From Croceibacterium mercuriale (GTDB lineage: Bacteria; Pseudomonadota; Alphaproteobacteria; Sphingomonadales; Sphingomonadaceae): DNA of 64,000 nucleotides. Location of the stretch: the NCBI RefSeq assembly GCF_000802385.1, contig NZ_JTDN01000001.1, positions 441,501-505,500 on the forward strand, read 5' to 3'. How positions within the stretch are numbered: position 1 is the first letter of the stretch; every line of letters begins with the position of its first letter. Made by a program: the position numbers and the translations under genes. A model generated the notes under the pieces. That model saw only the letters and a program-made list of their open reading frames with translations. It did not search any database and was not told where the DNA came from. Positions 1 to 9,763 of this stretch are shown here, in pieces.

Positions 1-2
1 AC

Positions 3-1448
3 GAGCTGCACGCCTACGAGGAAGGGCTGAACAGCAATGCGGCACGGCTGTACCTGAACTGGGGCGAGCCGCTGGCGGTGGAGCGGATCATGGACAATGT
101 CCGTGGCCTGTCGCGCGTGATCCTGCCCAATCCGACCGGACATCTGCACTTCGCCAGCAGCTGGTACGGCGCGACCGCCATGTATCGCGATCCGCATTGG
201 GAATGGCAGAAGCCCTATGCCTTCACCGTCATGCACGGCCCGATCCTGCTGGGCATGTTCAACGGCGATCCGACCTCGCGCGGGCTGGTGACGGGGCTGG
301 TCGACGGGTTGCTGGCGCATGGCAAGCAGGGGGCGGACGGCAGCTGGACCTATCCCAACGAGATCAACTGGCGCACCGACGAGGAGCGGCAGGGCGACGG
401 CGGCGGGGCGACCCTGCCGTTGCAATCCGCCTTCGCCGCATGGCGCTTCAGCGGCGACCAGCGGTATCTGCAGCCGGTCACCGCGCGGCTGGCGCGCAGC
501 GCCGGTGGCGCGGCGGAGTTCAACGAGAACCTGTTCGACCTGCTGCCGGATGGCGCGGCGCTGCGCGGCCGCATTGCCCGTGGTGCCGGATCAGGCGATC
601 CCTTTGCACGCTATGCCGCCTGGGCGGAGACCGGTGATACCGGACAGCTGAGCGCGCTGCATGCCGATGCGATCGCACAAGGATCGCAGCGGATGTACAT
701 GATGACGGAAGGGCACTGGTGGTCCGACCGGGTCGAGCTGCCGAGCCAGATCCTGCAGCGCGAGCGGCTGGGCGGTGTGGCGCTGGGCCGCAACCAGACG
801 GTGCCCGGCAACACGGTCAGCTGGCGCTTCGCCGAGGAAGGCGCGGCGGAGCAGGTCGCGATCCTGATGCCTGGCGCCACGCGCGACCGCTTCCGGGTGA
901 TCGCCTGGAACATGTCGGACGTGCCGCAGGCGGCGCTGATGGACAGCTGGAACGTCACGGCCGGGCAGTGGACGATGCAGGCCGGCACCAGCGCGGACGA
1001 GGGCAGGACGGTGACCGCGACCGGGCCGGCCGACACCGTCACGCTGGAGCGGGGCGCGCAGGTGCCGGTGACCTTCGCGCCGGGGACAACGACCGTGCTG
1101 GACTTCCAGCTGGTGCAGGCGGGCACGCCCGTGGAGGGCCGGGCCGATCTGGGCATCGGGCCTGCCGATCTGCGTCGCCGCGGATCGCGGCTGGACGTGA
1201 CGGTGCACAGCCTGGGGGCACAGGCGACCGCCGGCGGCGAGGCCCGGCTGGTGGATGCGGGCGGCACGGTCGTGGCGCGCACGGCCATTCCGCCGCTGGA
1301 GGCACCGGCCGACCTCATGCCGCGCACCGCGACCGTCCGGCTGCAGGTCCCGCGCGGGAGCGAGGGGCTGCGGGTGGAGGTGGCACTGCCGCAGGATGCG
1401 CCGGAGGTGACCCGGCGCAACAACAGCGTGGCCGTACCACAGGACTGA
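3..1448 (+). CDS. C-terminal part of a large protein of unknown family (5' end outside window)
   Basis: The frame is open from the left edge, so this is the last 481 residues of a longer protein. The first half is rich in Trp and Tyr (WEWQKPYAF around residues 49-57, SSWYGATAMY before it) and in helical segments, which would suit an alpha/alpha-toroid carbohydrate-active enzyme. The second half is beta-rich, with a CARDB-like pattern near the end. No catalytic motif can be assigned with confidence. A perfect hairpin follows the stop codon. A secreted polysaccharide-active enzyme is a guess from composition only; the family is unknown to me. Confidence 0.6.
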   Translation, partial: ELHAYEEGLNSNAARLYLNWGEPLAVERIMDNVRGLSRVILPNPTGHLHFASSWYGATAMYRDPHWEWQKPYAFTVMHGPILLGMFNGDPTSRGLVTGLVDGLLAHGKQGADGSWTYPNEINWRTDEERQGDGGGATLPLQSAFAAWRFSGDQRYLQPVTARLARSAGGAAEFNENLFDLLPDGAALRGRIARGAGSGDPFARYAAWAETGDTGQLSALHADAIAQGSQRMYMMTEGHWWSDRVELPSQILQRERLGGVALGRNQTVPGNTVSWRFAEEGAAEQVAILMPGATRDRFRVIAWNMSDVPQAALMDSWNVTAGQWTMQAGTSADEGRTVTATGPADTVTLERGAQVPVTFAPGTTTVLDFQLVQAGTPVEGRADLGIGPADLRRRGSRLDVTVHSLGAQATAGGEARLVDAGGTVVARTAIPPLEAPADLMPRTATVRLQVPRGSEGLRVEVALPQDAPEVTRRNNSVAVPQD

Positions 1449-1457
1449 GGTGGAGCA

Positions 1458-1482
1458 GGGGAGCGGTCCTGTGCCGCTCCCC
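1458..1482. terminator. Hairpin between convergent genes
   Basis: GGGGAGCGG pairs perfectly with CCGCTCCCC across a 7-base loop, ten bases after the stop of the left gene and just beyond the end of mfd. There is no strong T-run, so termination may be moderate. It could serve both strands. Confidence 0.6.
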
Positions 1483-1488
1483 GTCTGT

Positions 1489-4400
1489 TCAGGAGACGTC
1501 CGCGACAAGTTCCGTCAGGATCGCTTCCGCGCGGGTCAGCCGTTCGTGTGGCTCCTGGATCGTCTCGCGCAGCAACAGGCGGCCCTTGGATTCCTCCAGC
1601 CCAGCCGCGGCGGGATCGCCGGCAAACTGGCGGTGCGGGGTGAAGGCGATCGCGGCGGGGCCGGCATCGATCCGCTCGATCCGGACATCGCGCGCCAGCA
1701 CGCGCAGACGGGCGAGGGCGAGCAGGTGCCGGGCGTCTTCCGGCGGCTCTCCGAAGCGGTCCGTCACCTCTTCCTCGAAGGTGTCGAGTTCGTGCAGGCT
1801 GCCGAGGCGGGCCAGGCGGACGTAGAGGCCGATCCGCACATCCTCCTCCGGGATCCATTCCGGGCTGATCCGCCCGCCGACCCCGAAGTTGAGCGAAGGT
1901 GTCCAGATCTCGACCGGCTCGCCACGCGCGGTGCGCAGCGCGCCTTCCAGCATATGCTGGTAGAAATCGACGCCGATCAGCTTCACATGGCCGGTCTGTT
2001 CCTCGCTCAGCAGGTCGCCGGCGCCGCGCAGGTCCAGGTCGCGCGCGCTGATCGCGAAGCCTGCCCCCAGCCGGTCCAGCGCCTGTAATGTCTTCAGCCG
2101 GGCCAGGGTATGCGCCGCGATCTCCGCCTTTGGATCGGTCAGCAGGTAGATCTGCCCCCGCCGCGCACCGCGCCCGACCCGGCCGCGCAGCTGGTGGAGT
2201 TGCGACAGGCCGAAGCGGTCGGCGCGCCAGACGATCATTGTGTTGGCGCGCGGCACGTCCAGACCGGATTCGATGATGTTGGTGGCCAGCAGCACGTCGC
2301 CATCGCCGGCGGCGAAACGCACCATCGCCTCGTCGATCTCGGCCGCCGGCAGCTTGCCATGCGCCTGCAGCAGGTCGAGTTCCGGCACCAGCCTGCCCAG
2401 CTGTTCGGCCATGGGCGCGATGTCCTCCACCCGCGGCACGACGACGAAGCTCTGCCCGCCGCGGCTGCGTTCGCGCAGCAAGGCGGTGCGGACGGTCTGC
2501 GGGTCGAAGGTGTCCACGGCGGTGCGGATCGGCTGTCGGCGGGCGGGTGGCGTGGCGATGACGGACAATTGCTGCAGACCGATCAGTGCGCTTTGCAGCG
2601 TGCGCGGGATCGGCGTGGCGCTCAGCGTCAGCACATGGCCCGCGCCGAGATCACGCAGTTTGGCCTTGTCGGCGGCGCCGAACTTCTGCTCCTCGTCGAT
2701 GATGGTCAGGGCGAGGTCATGATAGGTGACCGCCTTGCCCGCGACCGCGCCGGTGCCGATGACGACGTGGATCGATCCATCCGCCAGGCCGGCAAGGGTC
2801 GCCTTCTTCTCCGCGGCCGGGGTAAAGCGCGACAGGCCGGCGACGGTGATGCCGAGCCCGTGGAACCGGGCGCGGAAGCTTTCCAGATGCTGCCGGGCGA
2901 GCACGGTGGTGGGCGCCGCCACGGCCACCTGGCTGCCACCGAGCGCGACGATCGCGGCGGCGCGCAGCGCAACCTCCGTCTTGCCATAGCCGACATCGCC
3001 GACCACCAGCCGGTTCATCGGCTTGCCGGAGGCGAGATCGTCGCGCACCGCGTCGATGGCCCGGCCCTGGTCTGCCGTCTCGGTGAATGGAAAGCCGGCC
3101 ACAAACCGTTCGTAGGCGGCGGCATCGGGCACCAGTTCCGGGGCGGAGCTGGCCAGCCGTTCCTCCGCCAGCGCGATCAGGCCGCGCGCGGTTTCCGCCA
3201 CCGCCACGTCCACCGCACGACGCCGTTTCTCCCAGCTCGATCCGTCGAGCTTGTCCAGCGTGACGGCATCCTCGTCCGCGCCATAGCGCCAGATCCGGGC
3301 CGCCTCCGCCACCGGCACCATCCGCCGCGCGTCATTGGCGAAGCGCAGCACGACTGCATCATCACCTTCATCCGCCAGCGGCTCCAGACCGGCGACGACG
3401 CAGACACCGTGATCCTCGTGCACCACCACGTCCCCGACATGCAGTTCGCCCATCGCGAAGATCTGGGCGGCGTCGGCGGAGGGCGCATCGATGTCGCGCT
3501 GCGCTCGGCTGCCGAGCAGGTCGGCGGCGGTGATCGCCACCAGCCCGTCATGGCGGAAGCCACGGCGCAGCGGCATCTCCATCATCAGCAGCGCGCCGGG
3601 CGCCGCGGCCATGGCGTCAGCCCAGCTGCGCACAGGCGCGGGATCGGACCCGAGCGCCTTGGTCACGCGGCGGGCAAGGAAACGCAGGTCGCGCGGGCTT
3701 CCGAGCAGCAGCACGCGGTCACCCGCCTCGATTGCCTGTCCGGCGAAGGTCTTCAGGGCGCGCAGCGGCCATTTGCGTTCCACGAAGCGTGGCGGCGGGT
3801 CACCGGCATCGTCCGCAGGATCAAGCACGTCACGGCCATCCAGCGCGGCGTTCCAGCGCTCGCCCGGGCATACGTCGCGCACCGCCCGTTCGGGGCGGCG
3901 CCGGACCGCGTCCTCCGCCAGCGCGAGGAAGCGCTGCCGGCGGTCCTCGGCACCGGGCTGCACGGCGATCCGGGCACCGGGCAGATGGTCCGGCAGGGTG
4001 ACGGGATGGCGCAGGTCCGGCTCGCTTGCCCGGCCGACCTCCAGCCTGTTGCACTCGCCATGGGTCAGCTGTGTCACCGGATCGTACGGGCGGATGGAAA
4101 GGATGCGTCCATCCTGCACTTCGATCCGGTACGGTTCCCCGGCATCGGCCGGGTAGAGGTCGATCACCTGCCCGCGGACGGCCATCTCGCCAGGCTCGTC
4201 CACCCGGTCATCCAGCACGTAGCCGCTGTCGGCCAGGATGGCCGCGAAGGCCTCCACCTCGATCTCCTGCCCGTCACGCAGGATCGGCGGGGCGGCGTCG
4301 AACTCCTCCGGACGCGGGTACAGCCGCGTCACCGCCTCGCCGGTGGTTACCAGCGCGATCGTCGGGCGCTCGGCCCCGGACAGGGCGGCCCGCACGCGGC

Positions 4401-4647
4401 GCAGGGCTGTCGCGCGCTGGCCCACATTGGCCGGGGAGGGCGGCGCGCTGTCACCCGGCAGGGCATCGCTGCCCGGGCAGAACACCACCACCGCATCCGG
4501 GGCGCCGGCCGCCAGCGCCCGTGCCAGTTCCGCCGCATCCGGATCGTCCCTGGTGATGACGAGGAGGTCACCGTCTTCCAGCGATGTGAGCAGTCCGGCA
4601 ACAATGTCGCTCACTCCTGCATGAGCTTCCGATGACTTCGCTGCCAA
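1489..4647 (-). CDS. mfd: Transcription-repair coupling factor Mfd
   Basis: This is the superfamily 2 ATP-dependent translocase that removes RNA polymerase stalled at DNA lesions and recruits UvrA. Visible features are a CarD-like RNA polymerase interaction domain (GDVVVHEDHGVCVVAGLE), the Walker A box VVGDVGYGKTE, the DEEQ box in IIDEEQKFG, the motif III segment LTLSATPIPRT, the helicase C domain ending RGRVGRG, and a C-terminal TRCF domain. At about 1050 residues it is shorter than the roughly 1150 usual for the family, mainly in the N-terminal UvrB-like part. There is no ATG near the start. I chose TTG at 4647 because AAAGGA lies seven bases before it. An upstream TTG at 4686 and a GTG at 4611 are alternatives. 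Function is certain; the start is not. Confidence 0.95.
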   Translation of the reverse strand: MAAKSSEAHAGVSDIVAGLLTSLEDGDLLVITRDDPDAAELARALAAGAPDAVVVFCPGSDALPGDSAPPSPANVGQRATALRRVRAALSGAERPTIALVTTGEAVTRLYPRPEEFDAAPPILRDGQEIEVEAFAAILADSGYVLDDRVDEPGEMAVRGQVIDLYPADAGEPYRIEVQDGRILSIRPYDPVTQLTHGECNRLEVGRASEPDLRHPVTLPDHLPGARIAVQPGAEDRRQRFLALAEDAVRRRPERAVRDVCPGERWNAALDGRDVLDPADDAGDPPPRFVERKWPLRALKTFAGQAIEAGDRVLLLGSPRDLRFLARRVTKALGSDPAPVRSWADAMAAAPGALLMMEMPLRRGFRHDGLVAITAADLLGSRAQRDIDAPSADAAQIFAMGELHVGDVVVHEDHGVCVVAGLEPLADEGDDAVVLRFANDARRMVPVAEAARIWRYGADEDAVTLDKLDGSSWEKRRRAVDVAVAETARGLIALAEERLASSAPELVPDAAAYERFVAGFPFTETADQGRAIDAVRDDLASGKPMNRLVVGDVGYGKTEVALRAAAIVALGGSQVAVAAPTTVLARQHLESFRARFHGLGITVAGLSRFTPAAEKKATLAGLADGSIHVVIGTGAVAGKAVTYHDLALTIIDEEQKFGAADKAKLRDLGAGHVLTLSATPIPRTLQSALIGLQQLSVIATPPARRQPIRTAVDTFDPQTVRTALLRERSRGGQSFVVVPRVEDIAPMAEQLGRLVPELDLLQAHGKLPAAEIDEAMVRFAAGDGDVLLATNIIESGLDVPRANTMIVWRADRFGLSQLHQLRGRVGRGARRGQIYLLTDPKAEIAAHTLARLKTLQALDRLGAGFAISARDLDLRGAGDLLSEEQTGHVKLIGVDFYQHMLEGALRTARGEPVEIWTPSLNFGVGGRISPEWIPEEDVRIGLYVRLARLGSLHELDTFEEEVTDRFGEPPEDARHLLALARLRVLARDVRIERIDAGPAAIAFTPHRQFAGDPAAAGLEESKGRLLLRETIQEPHERLTRAEAILTELVADVS

Positions 4648-4725
4648 GCTGCTATCCTTTGAAGATGGATAGGTTGAACCCGGCAAAATCGGCGGCGTTC
4701 CGGTGCGGCGACGATTGAGCCCGGC

Positions 4726-5106
4726 TTACGTCCGGCGTGAACCCGGGCGCGGCACCAGCTGGTCCAGCGCATCGGCATTGTCCCGGCCCCAGCCATAGAG
4801 CAGCTCCACCGGCTCGACGAAGCGGCGACCCAGTTCGGTCAGGCGGTACTCGACCGCTGGCGGCATCGTGCTCCGGACAAGCCGGTCCAGCAGGCCGCTG
4901 CCTTCCATGTCGCGTAGCGTCTGTGTCAGCATCTTCTTGGAAATACCCGGCAGGCTGCGCTGGAGCACGCCGGTGCGGGCTGCACCGTCATGGCGGGCAT
5001 GCAGCGTGTGCAGCACCATGCTGGTCCACTTGGTCGCAAACAGTTCCAGCACGCGGCGCGGGGCGCAATCCTCCCGCCAGTCGTCATCGGGGGTTCCGGG
5101 CTGCAT
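4726..5106 (-). CDS. HxlR-family transcriptional regulator
   Basis: A 126-residue winged-helix protein of the HxlR/MarR-like family. It has the typical N-terminal Cys (residue 14, in WREDCAP), the core FATKWTSMVLHTL, recognition-helix segment LPGISKKMLTQTLRDME and the wing ending VEYRLTELGRRF. Related proteins sense electrophiles or aldehydes through the Cys and often act on a divergent oxidoreductase gene. Here the divergent neighbour is an enone-reductase-like gene beginning 94 bases away, so control of that gene is a reasonable inference. Confidence 0.9.
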   Translation of the reverse strand: MQPGTPDDDWREDCAPRRVLELFATKWTSMVLHTLHARHDGAARTGVLQRSLPGISKKMLTQTLRDMEGSGLLDRLVRSTMPPAVEYRLTELGRRFVEPVELLYGWGRDNADALDQLVPRPGSRRT

Positions 5107-5199
5107 GTGGTTACCTCCTGGTGCCTGGGGACGTGAATGGTGCCGTCTAGAACCACGCCGGGCCGGTGCCTAGCTGTACGGCAACGAAGGAGTGTATTC

Positions 5200-6261
5200 A
5201 TGGCGAAGACGGCATTGGTGGTGGGCGCGAGCGGGATCGTCGGCAGCGCGACGGCGAAGCTGCTGGCGGCGCAGGGCTGGACGGTACACGGCCTGGCGCG
5301 CCGACCCGGCGAACAGGCGGGCGTGCAGCCGGTTGCGGCGGATCTGCTGGACCGGGATGCGACGGCCGCGGCCCTGCGCGACCTGAACCCGGATGCGGTG
5401 TTCATCACCACCTGGCTGCGCCAGGACAGCGAGGCGGAGAATATCCGCGTCAATTCCGCGATGGTGCGCAACCTGCTGGACGGCCTGCCGAAACCGACCG
5501 GACCGCGCCATGTCGCGCTGGTCACCGGGCTGAAGCACTATCTCGGCCCGTTCGAGGCTTACGGGAAGGGCGCGTTGCCGCAGACCCCGTTCCGCGAGGA
5601 GCAGGGGCGGCTGGATGTCGAGAACTTCTACTACGCGCAGGAGGACGAGGTGTTCGCCGCCGCGGCGCGCGATGGCTTCAGCTGGAGCGTGCATCGCCCG
5701 CATACGGTGATCGGGCTGGCCGTCGGCAATGCCATGAACATGGGTACGACGCTGGCTGCCTATGCCAGCCTGTGCCGGGAAACCGGGCGGCCGTTCACCT
5801 TCCCCGGATCGGCCGCGCAATGGGCGGGGCTGACCGACATGACCGATGCCGGGCAGCTGGCGCAGCATCTGCTGTGGGCGGCGGAAACCGAGGCGGCGCA
5901 TGACGAGGCGTTCAACGTCGTCAATGGCGACATCTTTCGCTGGCAGTGGATGTGGGGCCGCATCGCCGGATGGTTCGGGGTGGAGGCGGCGCCGTTCGAC
6001 GGCATCGTGCGTCCGCTGGAGCAGCAGATGGCGGATGATGCCGGGGTGTGGCGTGCGATCGCGGAGCGTGAAGGGCTGGCGGAGGCGGACCTGACCCGGC
6101 TGGCCTCCCCATGGCACACCGATGCCGATCTGGGCCGACCGATCGAGGTGGTGACCGACATGAGCAAGAGCCGGCGGCTCGGCTTCACCGCGTACCAGCC
6201 GACCGAGGATGCATTCTTTTCCCTGTTCGAGCAGCTTCGGGCGGGCCGGCTGATCCCCTGA
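5200..6261 (+). CDS. SDR of the progesterone 5-beta-reductase/iridoid synthase-like (PRISE) group
   Basis: A 353-residue atypical short-chain dehydrogenase with Rossmann motif GASGIVGSATA near residue 9. It carries the PRISE signatures: GLKHYLGPFEAYGK (Lys112) and ENFYYAQED (Tyr144/145), which supply the catalytic Lys and Tyr in plant 5-beta-reductases, then WSVHRPHTVIG and NVVNGDIFRWQWMW. Plant members reduce activated C=C bonds of enones and enals with NADPH. The start is the ATG after GAAGGAG; an in-frame start 63 bases upstream lacks a ribosome site. It is divergent from the HxlR regulator. Role: reduction or detoxification of an alpha,beta-unsaturated carbonyl (inference); substrate unknown. 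Confidence 0.9.
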   Translation: MAKTALVVGASGIVGSATAKLLAAQGWTVHGLARRPGEQAGVQPVAADLLDRDATAAALRDLNPDAVFITTWLRQDSEAENIRVNSAMVRNLLDGLPKPTGPRHVALVTGLKHYLGPFEAYGKGALPQTPFREEQGRLDVENFYYAQEDEVFAAAARDGFSWSVHRPHTVIGLAVGNAMNMGTTLAAYASLCRETGRPFTFPGSAAQWAGLTDMTDAGQLAQHLLWAAETEAAHDEAFNVVNGDIFRWQWMWGRIAGWFGVEAAPFDGIVRPLEQQMADDAGVWRAIAEREGLAEADLTRLASPWHTDADLGRPIEVVTDMSKSRRLGFTAYQPTEDAFFSLFEQLRAGRLIP

Positions 6262-6463
6262 AGGAGCGATGCAGGCCACAGGATTGCTGCAGTAGCGAGA
6301 TCGTGTGCCTGTACGGCAAGATGGTTGCATATCCGTCACTCTGACCGCGGAAAGCGCGCAAAATCGCCGGCGACATCAGGCATGATCACAGCTAAGGCTC
6401 GCTCATCAAGGGGCCGTGCTGCGGTCGTGCCAATCGTCGGGAGCATCACAGGCCGTGTCGCAA

Positions 6464-7861
6464 ATGCCGGATGAGGAACTGTCCGCATCCCCGATCAGCG
6501 CGCTGGAGATCTTCTCCGTCGGGATCGGCCCGTCCAGTTCGCACACGGTCGGGCCGATGCGGGCCGCGCGACAGTTCATGGAAGCGCTGCCGCAGGCGCC
6601 ACAGCGGGTGCGATGCGAGCTGTATGGATCGCTGGCGCTGACGGGACTGGGTCACGCCACCGACGTGGCGGTGCTGCTGGGCCTGTCCGGCCACAGTCCG
6701 GCGACCATCGATCCGGACGCGATGGCCGGCATGGTGGCCGATATCCGCCAGCAGGGCCGGCTGCTCAGCCGCACCTTCGATGGCACAGCGATCCCGTTCC
6801 AGGAGCGGGCCGATCTGGTCTTCCGGCTGGGCGAGTTCCTGCCGGCGCACTCCAACGGCATGCGCTTCACCGCCTGGCTGGAGGGGGTGGCGGAGCCGGT
6901 GGAACATTACTTCTACTCGGTCGGTGGCGGCGCGATCATGAGCGGGGATGCGGTATCTCTCACCCCGCAGGTGACGATGGCCGGACACAATGCCCGGCTG
7001 CCGTTCCCGTTCTGCTCCGGCGAGGAGTTGCTGGTGCTGGGCGACCGGGAAGGATTGTCCATCGCCACCCTGATGCTGCGCAATGAAGGTGTATGGCGCA
7101 CCGAAGGCGAAACGCTGGCAGGGTTGGACCGGATCATCGACGTGATGGATGCCTGCGTGCAGCGCGGGCTGCGGCAGGAAGGGCTGCTCCCCGGCGGCCT
7201 GCGGGTCCGGCGGCGCGCGCGGGCGATCCAGCTGCGCCTGCGGCAGCAGGGCGCCAATGCCGGGCCGGCGCAGGTCTTCGAATGGGTCAGCCTGTTCGCG
7301 CTGGCCGTGAACGAGGAGAATGCCGCCGGCGGCCGCGTCGTCACCGCGCCCACCAATGGCGCGGCCGGCGTGATCCCGGCCACCCTGCTGTATTACCGCA
7401 AGTTCGTGCCCGGCGCCGACCGGGAGGGTGAGCGCACCCTGCTGCTGACGGCGGCGGCGATCGGCTGCCTGTACAAGAAACGTGCCTCCATCTCCGCGGC
7501 CGAGATGGGCTGCCAGGGCGAGGTCGGGGTCGCCTGCTCCATGGCGGCGGCCGGGCTGGCGGCGGCGCTGGGCGGGACCAACCAGCAGGTGGAGAACGCC
7601 GCGGAGATCGGGATGGAGCACAATCTGGGCCTGACCTGCGACCCGATCGGCGGGCTGGTGCAGATCCCCTGCATCGAACGCAACACGATGGGTGCGGTCA
7701 AGGCGATCAACGCCGCCTACCTGGCACTGCAGGGTGATGGCCGGCACATCGTCAGCCTGGATGCGGTGATCGAGACGATGCGCCAGACCGGGATCGACAT
7801 GGCCAGCAAATACAAGGAGACGAGCCTGGGCGGGCTGGCGGTCAACGTGGTGGCATGCTGA
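6464..7861 (+). CDS. sdaA: L-serine ammonia-lyase (iron-sulfur, single chain)
   Basis: A 465-residue enzyme converting L-serine to pyruvate and ammonia with a 4Fe-4S cluster. The beta domain begins at [18 protein letters not shown] near residue 20. The alpha domain carries cluster cysteines in [20 protein letters not shown] and [16 protein letters not shown]. The length fits the single-chain SdaA type. An in-frame start 48 bases upstream is possible, but the ATG at 6464 gives the usual N-terminus. It stands alone; the next gene converges on it. Confidence 0.93.
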   Translation: MPDEELSASPISALEIFSVGIGPSSSHTVGPMRAARQFMEALPQAPQRVRCELYGSLALTGLGHATDVAVLLGLSGHSPATIDPDAMAGMVADIRQQGRLLSRTFDGTAIPFQERADLVFRLGEFLPAHSNGMRFTAWLEGVAEPVEHYFYSVGGGAIMSGDAVSLTPQVTMAGHNARLPFPFCSGEELLVLGDREGLSIATLMLRNEGVWRTEGETLAGLDRIIDVMDACVQRGLRQEGLLPGGLRVRRRARAIQLRLRQQGANAGPAQVFEWVSLFALAVNEENAAGGRVVTAPTNGAAGVIPATLLYYRKFVPGADREGERTLLLTAAAIGCLYKKRASISAAEMGCQGEVGVACSMAAAGLAAALGGTNQQVENAAEIGMEHNLGLTCDPIGGLVQIPCIERNTMGAVKAINAAYLALQGDGRHIVSLDAVIETMRQTGIDMASKYKETSLGGLAVNVVAC

Positions 7862-7878
7862 CCGCCGATCGCCCCTGA

Positions 7879-9609
7879 TCAGGGCTGCGAGGCATTGCTC
7901 CGCAGCCGGTCCGCATTGCGGATCTGCGCAAATTCCGACCCTTCCTTCCACTCGGGCCAGACGTCGGACATGGCAAGGTCCCGCCCGACGTAAAAGGCGA
8001 GCGCGGTGTCCTGCGCGGCGCCGGTGAAGTCCAGTTCCGGGGTCCAGGCGTCGCAGGTCTGGTGGTAGCAGGCCATGTAGCCGTCCAGCCACGCCTGCCC
8101 GCCTGTGCGGCCGCCCTCGACCAGGTCCGGTGCGCCGCTGATCGCCATCAGCAGCAGGGTCGGCACGCCGCGCTTCGCCACGGAGAAGTGATCGGCGCGG
8201 TAGAACAGGCCGCGTTCGGGCAGGGTCTCGGGCGTGACCGTGCGGCCCTGCGCGGCGGCGGCACCGGTCAGCATGTCCTCCAGCGTGCTCTGTCCTTCGC
8301 CCACCAGCAGCACGTCGCGCGACGGGCCGCCCGTGTTCAGGATGTCCAGCGTGATGTTCGCCACGGTGCTGGCTGCCGGATAGACGGGATCGCGGGCATA
8401 GGTCTCGGACCCCAGCAGCCCGCGCTCCTCCGCCGTCCAGAAGCCGAAGGCGACGCTGCGCTGCGGCGGCGGGCCGGCCTTGAACGCACGCGCGATCTCC
8501 AGCAGGCCGGCGACGCCCAGCGCGTCATCATTGGCGCCGGGGCGGATGGTGCGCCCCTGCGCGTCCGGCGCGCCTTCGCCATAGGCATCCCAGTGCGCGC
8601 CATAGAACACCACCTCGTCCGGTCGCGTGGTGCCGGGCAGGCGGGCCAGCACATTGCGGCTCATCAGGCTTTCATGCGTGACCGGCAGGTTGGCGCTGAA
8701 GGTCGTGCCAAGCTCCACCGGGCGGAAGGCGGGCGTGGCGGCCTGCGTACGCAGGGTGGCGAGATCCTGCCCCGCTGCGGTGAACAGCCGGTCCGCCGCG
8801 GCACCGCTCAGCCAGCCCTGCAGCGCGAGCCGGTTCGTGGCGCCGGCCACGTCGTAATTCTCGCCACCGGGCGCGGTGACGGTGGACCACCCATAACCCG
8901 CGCCATCCGTGTCGTGCACGATCAGCGCGGCGATGGCGCCCCGGCGGGCGGCTTCCTCGAACTTGTAGGTCCAGCGGCCATAATAGGTCATCGCCTGCCC
9001 GCCGAACCTGTTTGCCGCTTCGTCACCGGTCGCGGCGCGGAAGTCGGGGTCGTTGATCAGGAACACCGCCACCTTGCCGGTGAGGTCGGCATCCTTGAAG
9101 TCGTCCCACCCGCGCTCGGGCGCGGTCACGCCATAGCCGACGAACACCATCGGTGCCTGCGCCAGCGTGATCTCGGACACGGGCCGCAGCGTGCTGAAGT
9201 AGATGTCTTCCCCCTGCTGCAGCGGCAGGGTGGTGCCCTGCATGCTGGCCGACAGCGTACCGGTCCCCAGCTGCGTGCGCAGCAGGGGCACGGCTTGCGT
9301 CCACGCGCCATCCGGGCCGCCGGGTTCGAGGCCGATCGCCTGCAACTCCCCGACCAGCCACTCGATCGTGCGCGTCTCGCCGGGTGTACCGGGCGCGCGG
9401 CCGCCGAACGGATCGGAGGCGAGGATGCGCACGTCGCGCGACAGGCGCTCGGCCGAGATGTCCGCATCAACCGCTGGTTCTGTCGCTGCGATGGTCGCGC
9501 AGGCGGAGAGCAGCAGCAGCGCCCGTGGCGCGATGCGCCTGATGCGCCGGGTGATCGGGCGGGCTGCGAGTTGGGGGTGGCGGAGCGTGTCGCTGGAAGG
9601 TGCTGTCAT
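7879..9609 (-). CDS. M28-family metallopeptidase lipoprotein with PA domain
   Basis: A 576-residue exported zinc peptidase. A basic N-terminus leads to a lipobox (LLLLSAC), so it is probably a membrane-anchored periplasmic lipoprotein. A protease-associated domain (YGVTAPERGWDDFKDADLTGKV) is inserted before the M28 core. Likely zinc ligands are in YGAHWDAYG, GANDDALGVAG, FWTAEERGLLGSE, LDILNTGG and YHQTCDAW. Family members are aminopeptidases or carboxypeptidases that release single amino acids. The start is the ATG at 9609; an upstream in-frame extension adds residues unlike a signal peptide. Confidence 0.9.
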   Translation of the reverse strand: MTAPSSDTLRHPQLAARPITRRIRRIAPRALLLLSACATIAATEPAVDADISAERLSRDVRILASDPFGGRAPGTPGETRTIEWLVGELQAIGLEPGGPDGAWTQAVPLLRTQLGTGTLSASMQGTTLPLQQGEDIYFSTLRPVSEITLAQAPMVFVGYGVTAPERGWDDFKDADLTGKVAVFLINDPDFRAATGDEAANRFGGQAMTYYGRWTYKFEEAARRGAIAALIVHDTDGAGYGWSTVTAPGGENYDVAGATNRLALQGWLSGAAADRLFTAAGQDLATLRTQAATPAFRPVELGTTFSANLPVTHESLMSRNVLARLPGTTRPDEVVFYGAHWDAYGEGAPDAQGRTIRPGANDDALGVAGLLEIARAFKAGPPPQRSVAFGFWTAEERGLLGSETYARDPVYPAASTVANITLDILNTGGPSRDVLLVGEGQSTLEDMLTGAAAAQGRTVTPETLPERGLFYRADHFSVAKRGVPTLLLMAISGAPDLVEGGRTGGQAWLDGYMACYHQTCDAWTPELDFTGAAQDTALAFYVGRDLAMSDVWPEWKEGSEFAQIRNADRLRSNASQP

Positions 9610-9763
9610 GGTCCCGGTCTTAGACCCTGCCGGCACGGGTTCAAGCCGATCTGCCGCCAAGGCGTCCGCGGGGAACTATCCTGACAAAGTTTACTTTATG
9701 CTCCACGGTCAGGCGCCAGTCGCGGCTGCGCCACTTCTTCTCTCCCGCAAAGGCAGGCTGGTC

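Noticed and set aside
2110-4635. Very long plus-strand open frame opposite mfd
   Set aside because: It is antisense to a clear Mfd protein, has a composition dominated by Arg, Gly, Ala, Gln and His, and shows no domain. Such mirror frames are expected in high-GC DNA.
5120-5170. Three GGTGCC copies in the HxlR/enone-reductase promoter
   Set aside because: Spacing is irregular and the hexamer is common in this GC-rich sequence, so I do not call it an operator.
7871-7884. CCCTGATCAGGG palindrome after the serine dehydratase gene
   Set aside because: Perfect but too short to leave a useful stem around a loop; it overlaps the stop region of the convergent peptidase gene.
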